Source: Phytoseiulus persimilis (lineage: Eukaryota > Arthropoda > Arachnida > Mesostigmata > Phytoseiidae). From it: a stretch of DNA of 64,000 nucleotides. Both the position numbers and the translations under genes were made by a program. Below the pieces are notes generated by a model, which did not search any database, was not told the DNA's origin, and worked only from the letters and a program-made list of their open reading frames with translations. Shown here piece by piece: positions 61,268 through 64,000 of the stretch. The DNA lies in the NCBI GenBank assembly GCA_037576195.1, contig CM075101.1:16740001-16804000 (forward strand), written 5' to 3'. Numbering within the stretch: the first letter of the stretch is position 1; every line of letters starts with the position of its first letter.

Positions 61268-61928
61268 TCAAGACAACGTGCATGGGGTCGACCGATTCTC
61301 CTCCGAAAGCGACGTACTTGGTGCGGGCGGATTTTTCTTGCCAGACTTCTCACCGAGCCGACAATTCCTCGTGATGCGGCGTTCAGGCTCGCAGTCGCTC
61401 GAGCTTCGGTGCGCCTTGTCCAGTTTCAAGACCTTGGTGCGAAGATTCGTGCGCGAGTCGCATTCGGACCAGGAAGCCGTCCGGTTGTACTTGCAGCCTG
61501 AGGATAGAATCGGCTCTGAGTTTCTAGAAACTGACCGCGATCTGTCGATGGGAAAAAGACCTCGACCGTTGCCAAATACGAACCAAGTTTTGTGGCTTTG
61601 CATTTTCGGGTCATCACGCGGGTCGGCTCGCAGTTCTCGCGGATCAGACGAGTTTGTTCGGGTTGGGCGTGGCGATTGAATTTGAGGGAGTCGGTGCGGG
61701 TTTTGAGTCCGGTGTGGCTGTCGCAATCACTCCACGTACCCTTCTTGTAACGACAAACTGCGACTTTCTTCGTCGAGACTTGCGCGCCGCCTTTGGTTTT
61801 GCAGGAACGAGTCATCTCTTTTGTGGCTTCGCAAGCGGGGTTGCCTTTCTTCAGAACGAGGCGACGTCTCTGCAGCTTGGTGATTGGATCACAGTCTTGC
61901 CAAGGTTCTTTCTTGTACTTGCACTCAT
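61268..61928 (-). CDS. Midkine/pleiotrophin-family heparin-binding protein, 3' part
   Basis: Two exons on minus: 61928-61584 (phase 1 in, phase 1 out, donor CTTG|GTTCGT) and 61497-61268 (acceptor ATCCTCAG, stop TGA). Together they encode about 190 residues, with three repeats of the midkine/pleiotrophin module: C-K-Y-K-x-x-x-W-x-x-CD-x-x-T-x-x, a basic Leu-rich stretch, then spaced Cys. They start CKYKKEPWQDCDPITK, CRYKKGTWSDCDSHTG and CKYNRTASWSECDSRTN, and end in ATKEMTRSC, TRVMTRKC and ERRITRNC respectively. The Lys/Arg content fits heparan-sulfate binding. Vertebrate midkine and pleiotrophin have two domains; the Drosophila relatives Miple1/2 are secreted growth-factor-like proteins. The exon carrying the signal peptide (ending in phase 1) must lie above 61928 and was not identified. 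The C-terminal tail is Lys/Pro/Ser-rich. Confidence 0.88.
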
Positions 61929-64000
61929 CTGCGGGCGAAACAGGGCTACGGGGTTAGATGTCGGCTCCGATTGTCCGGAGTTCAACGCCAAGCATCTCTC
62001 AATCAATTTCGTGGAATCGCGTCTTCTCGAACAACGAGAATACGATCGGAACTCTGTTGCCTTCGCTCCTGAATCCTGCGCCTCAGTTTGGGAGCTTGAA
62101 ATTCGAGTCTGGAGGGCTCAGCGTCATCGAAACTTTCCTCGGACCGCTCGTGTTGATCACTGCGACAGAAAGGAGAGGGGCTCCCGTCGACTGGTAGCTG
62201 GCGAAGTTTGGAACGAAAAGGAAACAAGCGATCTCCCTCGCACAAAGTTTTACGGAGGTCCGTTGAGGGAGCTCTCGGAAGGTTCAACTCGCTTGGCTGC
62301 TCACGTTGGGATCCGTTTCTTCGTCCCTCTCGCTTCGACTATCCGTATTTTCGGTTCCTCCCCTTCCACAAGGGGACGACGAGCGAGCGAGTGACATTTC
62401 AGGAAATTGTGTACAGCTCATAAGAATCCAATATAGAACGCACGAGGCAGGCGACTCTCTTTCTCGAGAGAACGGAGTTTTTCATTCGCTCGCTCGACCG
62501 ACTGCCCGCGTGTCTGCAGCCGGCCAGCTTTCGTTACGGTGGTAAGAAATCCGAAGGAATGTAGAGCTTGCTATTTTGGGTGAAAGTTCGAACAAGGATC
62601 ATTATTCCTCAGTCGAGAGCCGCCTGCTGACGGGTGCATCGGAAACACATGTAACGGAGGATCGCTCGAAGAGGCGAGTTTGTCGCCGCGCTAACGGAGA
62701 ACACCGGGCCGAAAAAGCTGCGGAGTTCCCCGTTTTCTCCCTCCCGACGAATGCCGCAAGTGACGATACAGAGAATTCAGATGGTAGTGTGTTACTGCTC
62801 GGTGAGCCTGAATGAAGTCATCCGCGGATTCGATGTTCCGCCATTCAATGTTTTTCTCGGAACCGCCGATCGAGGACGGCGGCTTAGTGGACGCTGGACG
62901 TCAGAATCTCGTGATCTTTCGCCGTTTAAGCCGTACAGAGTTCCGAACGGGTTTTGACAACACCGATGGCGTTTGATCAAAGGATTGTTGTACTTGGCGC
63001 GTTCGGTGACGCCGACAAGCTCAGATAGACCTTTGTCCGAAGAATCTTTCTGATTCTCGGTGTGTCGTGGAATATCGAATGGAAGAGTTCATAACTCTGG
63101 AGAAGAGTCATGGAACGGGAGTCTCATTCCGGCTCTCGACTGAGAAAGTTGGAGATATCTGCAGCTACATAAAGGGAGGTGAGGAAGTTCCTGAAGCCAA
63201 ATTTAGACGGTGTGAAAGTTTTTCTTGGTCCGTTCTCGGGGCTGGCGAGCACACCGTGTGAACCATGCGAGCGCGGGCTTTTGTGGCTGCGGGGCGAAAT
63301 ACGCAACTTCATCAAGCTCGCTGATAACATCGTAAAACACGCTTTAACCAAACTTTCTCCGCCAACCCGACCGCACCGCGGTTCACGCTTGAAGCAATTT
63401 ATGGTTCTCCGCGCATCCGCCAGCCATTCATTAGGGACTCCATGTACCCAGGGTCTGGCTCTCCCAGTGCACCGAGGGATCGAATTGTGAAACGGGATCT
63501 GATGGTGTCGAATTCTCCCCGACTCGATCCAAGGAACAATTCTTCGGGGGGGGGTGTGGGAAAGCTGTGGTCACACGCTAGCTCTCCATCCAGGGCAATA
63601 CATTCAGCGAACAGTGAGTGGTCCGCCGCCTGGAACTCTCAAATTTTCCAAGAGTTTCCATGTTTCGAGACGCAGCCCCCGCCAACAGATTCCATCATCT
63701 GACGGCCGAGTCGTTCACAGCACATCAAGGAGGTACGGAGCGGGTCTCATTCAAGAAACTCAACACAATGCGCCAACACCGAATTCACGAGCGGATGCTC
63801 GTGCGCGCGACAGTCATCAGAGTTTTGTCAACGAATGAGTTGAGGAACGCTCCGTAGCGAAAAGAACGCTGTTAGTATCTTGATACCGTCGCCAGCGTTC
63901 CGTAGTGAAACGGTTGGGTCATTTGCTCGAATCGTCTTGACGATTCGGCGAACTCAGGTATCTCTTGTTGAAAGTGCTAGATAGGATTTTTCAGCTCCAC
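61929..64000. other. Upstream region of the midkine-like gene
   Basis: It should contain the missing 5' exon or exons of the minus-strand midkine-like gene. No signal-peptide exon with a phase-1 donor could be picked out with confidence. Long plus-strand frames (61654-62394 and others) are shadows of the gene or chance frames. Confidence 0.35.

Overview
The window is nuclear DNA of a eukaryote. Genes are split by short GT-AG introns, sit on both strands, and are separated by long non-coding stretches. The gene families seen are metazoan: an SLC7 amino-acid transporter, a midkine/pleiotrophin protein, a CCDC86/Cgr1 homologue, C2H2 zinc fingers and an eIF4G-type MA3 domain. Roughly balanced GC content and small introns fit an arthropod, perhaps a mite. 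That placement is an inference, not something the sequence proves. Gene models were built by hand from open frames, splice signals and matching intron phases, without transcripts or database searches.

Layout. 1-7171: no supportable gene. 7181-7872: a foldback-type transposable element with long inverted arms made of short tandem repeats, flanked by a perfect 9-bp direct repeat. 8863-9031 (-): one internal exon of an unrecognised gene. 9032-19015: mostly featureless, with two overlapping small minus-strand frames near 13 kb and a GC-rich palindrome cluster near 18 kb. 19016-30639 (+): two secreted, seven-exon genes that are diverged paralogues with the same intron phases. Between them lie a possible small secreted protein, an intact frame with a lone eIF4G-type MA3 domain, a 16-bp minisatellite and isolated exon-like fragments. 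31209-32189 (-): a complete compact CCDC86/Cgr1 homologue, tail-to-tail with the second secreted gene. 33.7-35.3 kb (+): two small unrecognised multi-exon genes. 35829-42497 (+): an SLC7 light-chain transporter with two interchangeable first exons. 43620-49525: about 5.9 kb of hierarchical 45-bp minisatellite. 50994-51464 (-): a C2H2 zinc-finger gene. 52.6-60.7 kb: weak, unrecognised exon candidates. 61268-61928 (-): the 3' part of a midkine/pleiotrophin gene with three repeated modules.

The genes do not form one pathway. The features most worth follow-up are the paralogous secreted pair with its disordered tail, the duplicated first exon of the transporter, the free-standing MA3 domain, the foldback element and the 45-bp higher-order repeat.
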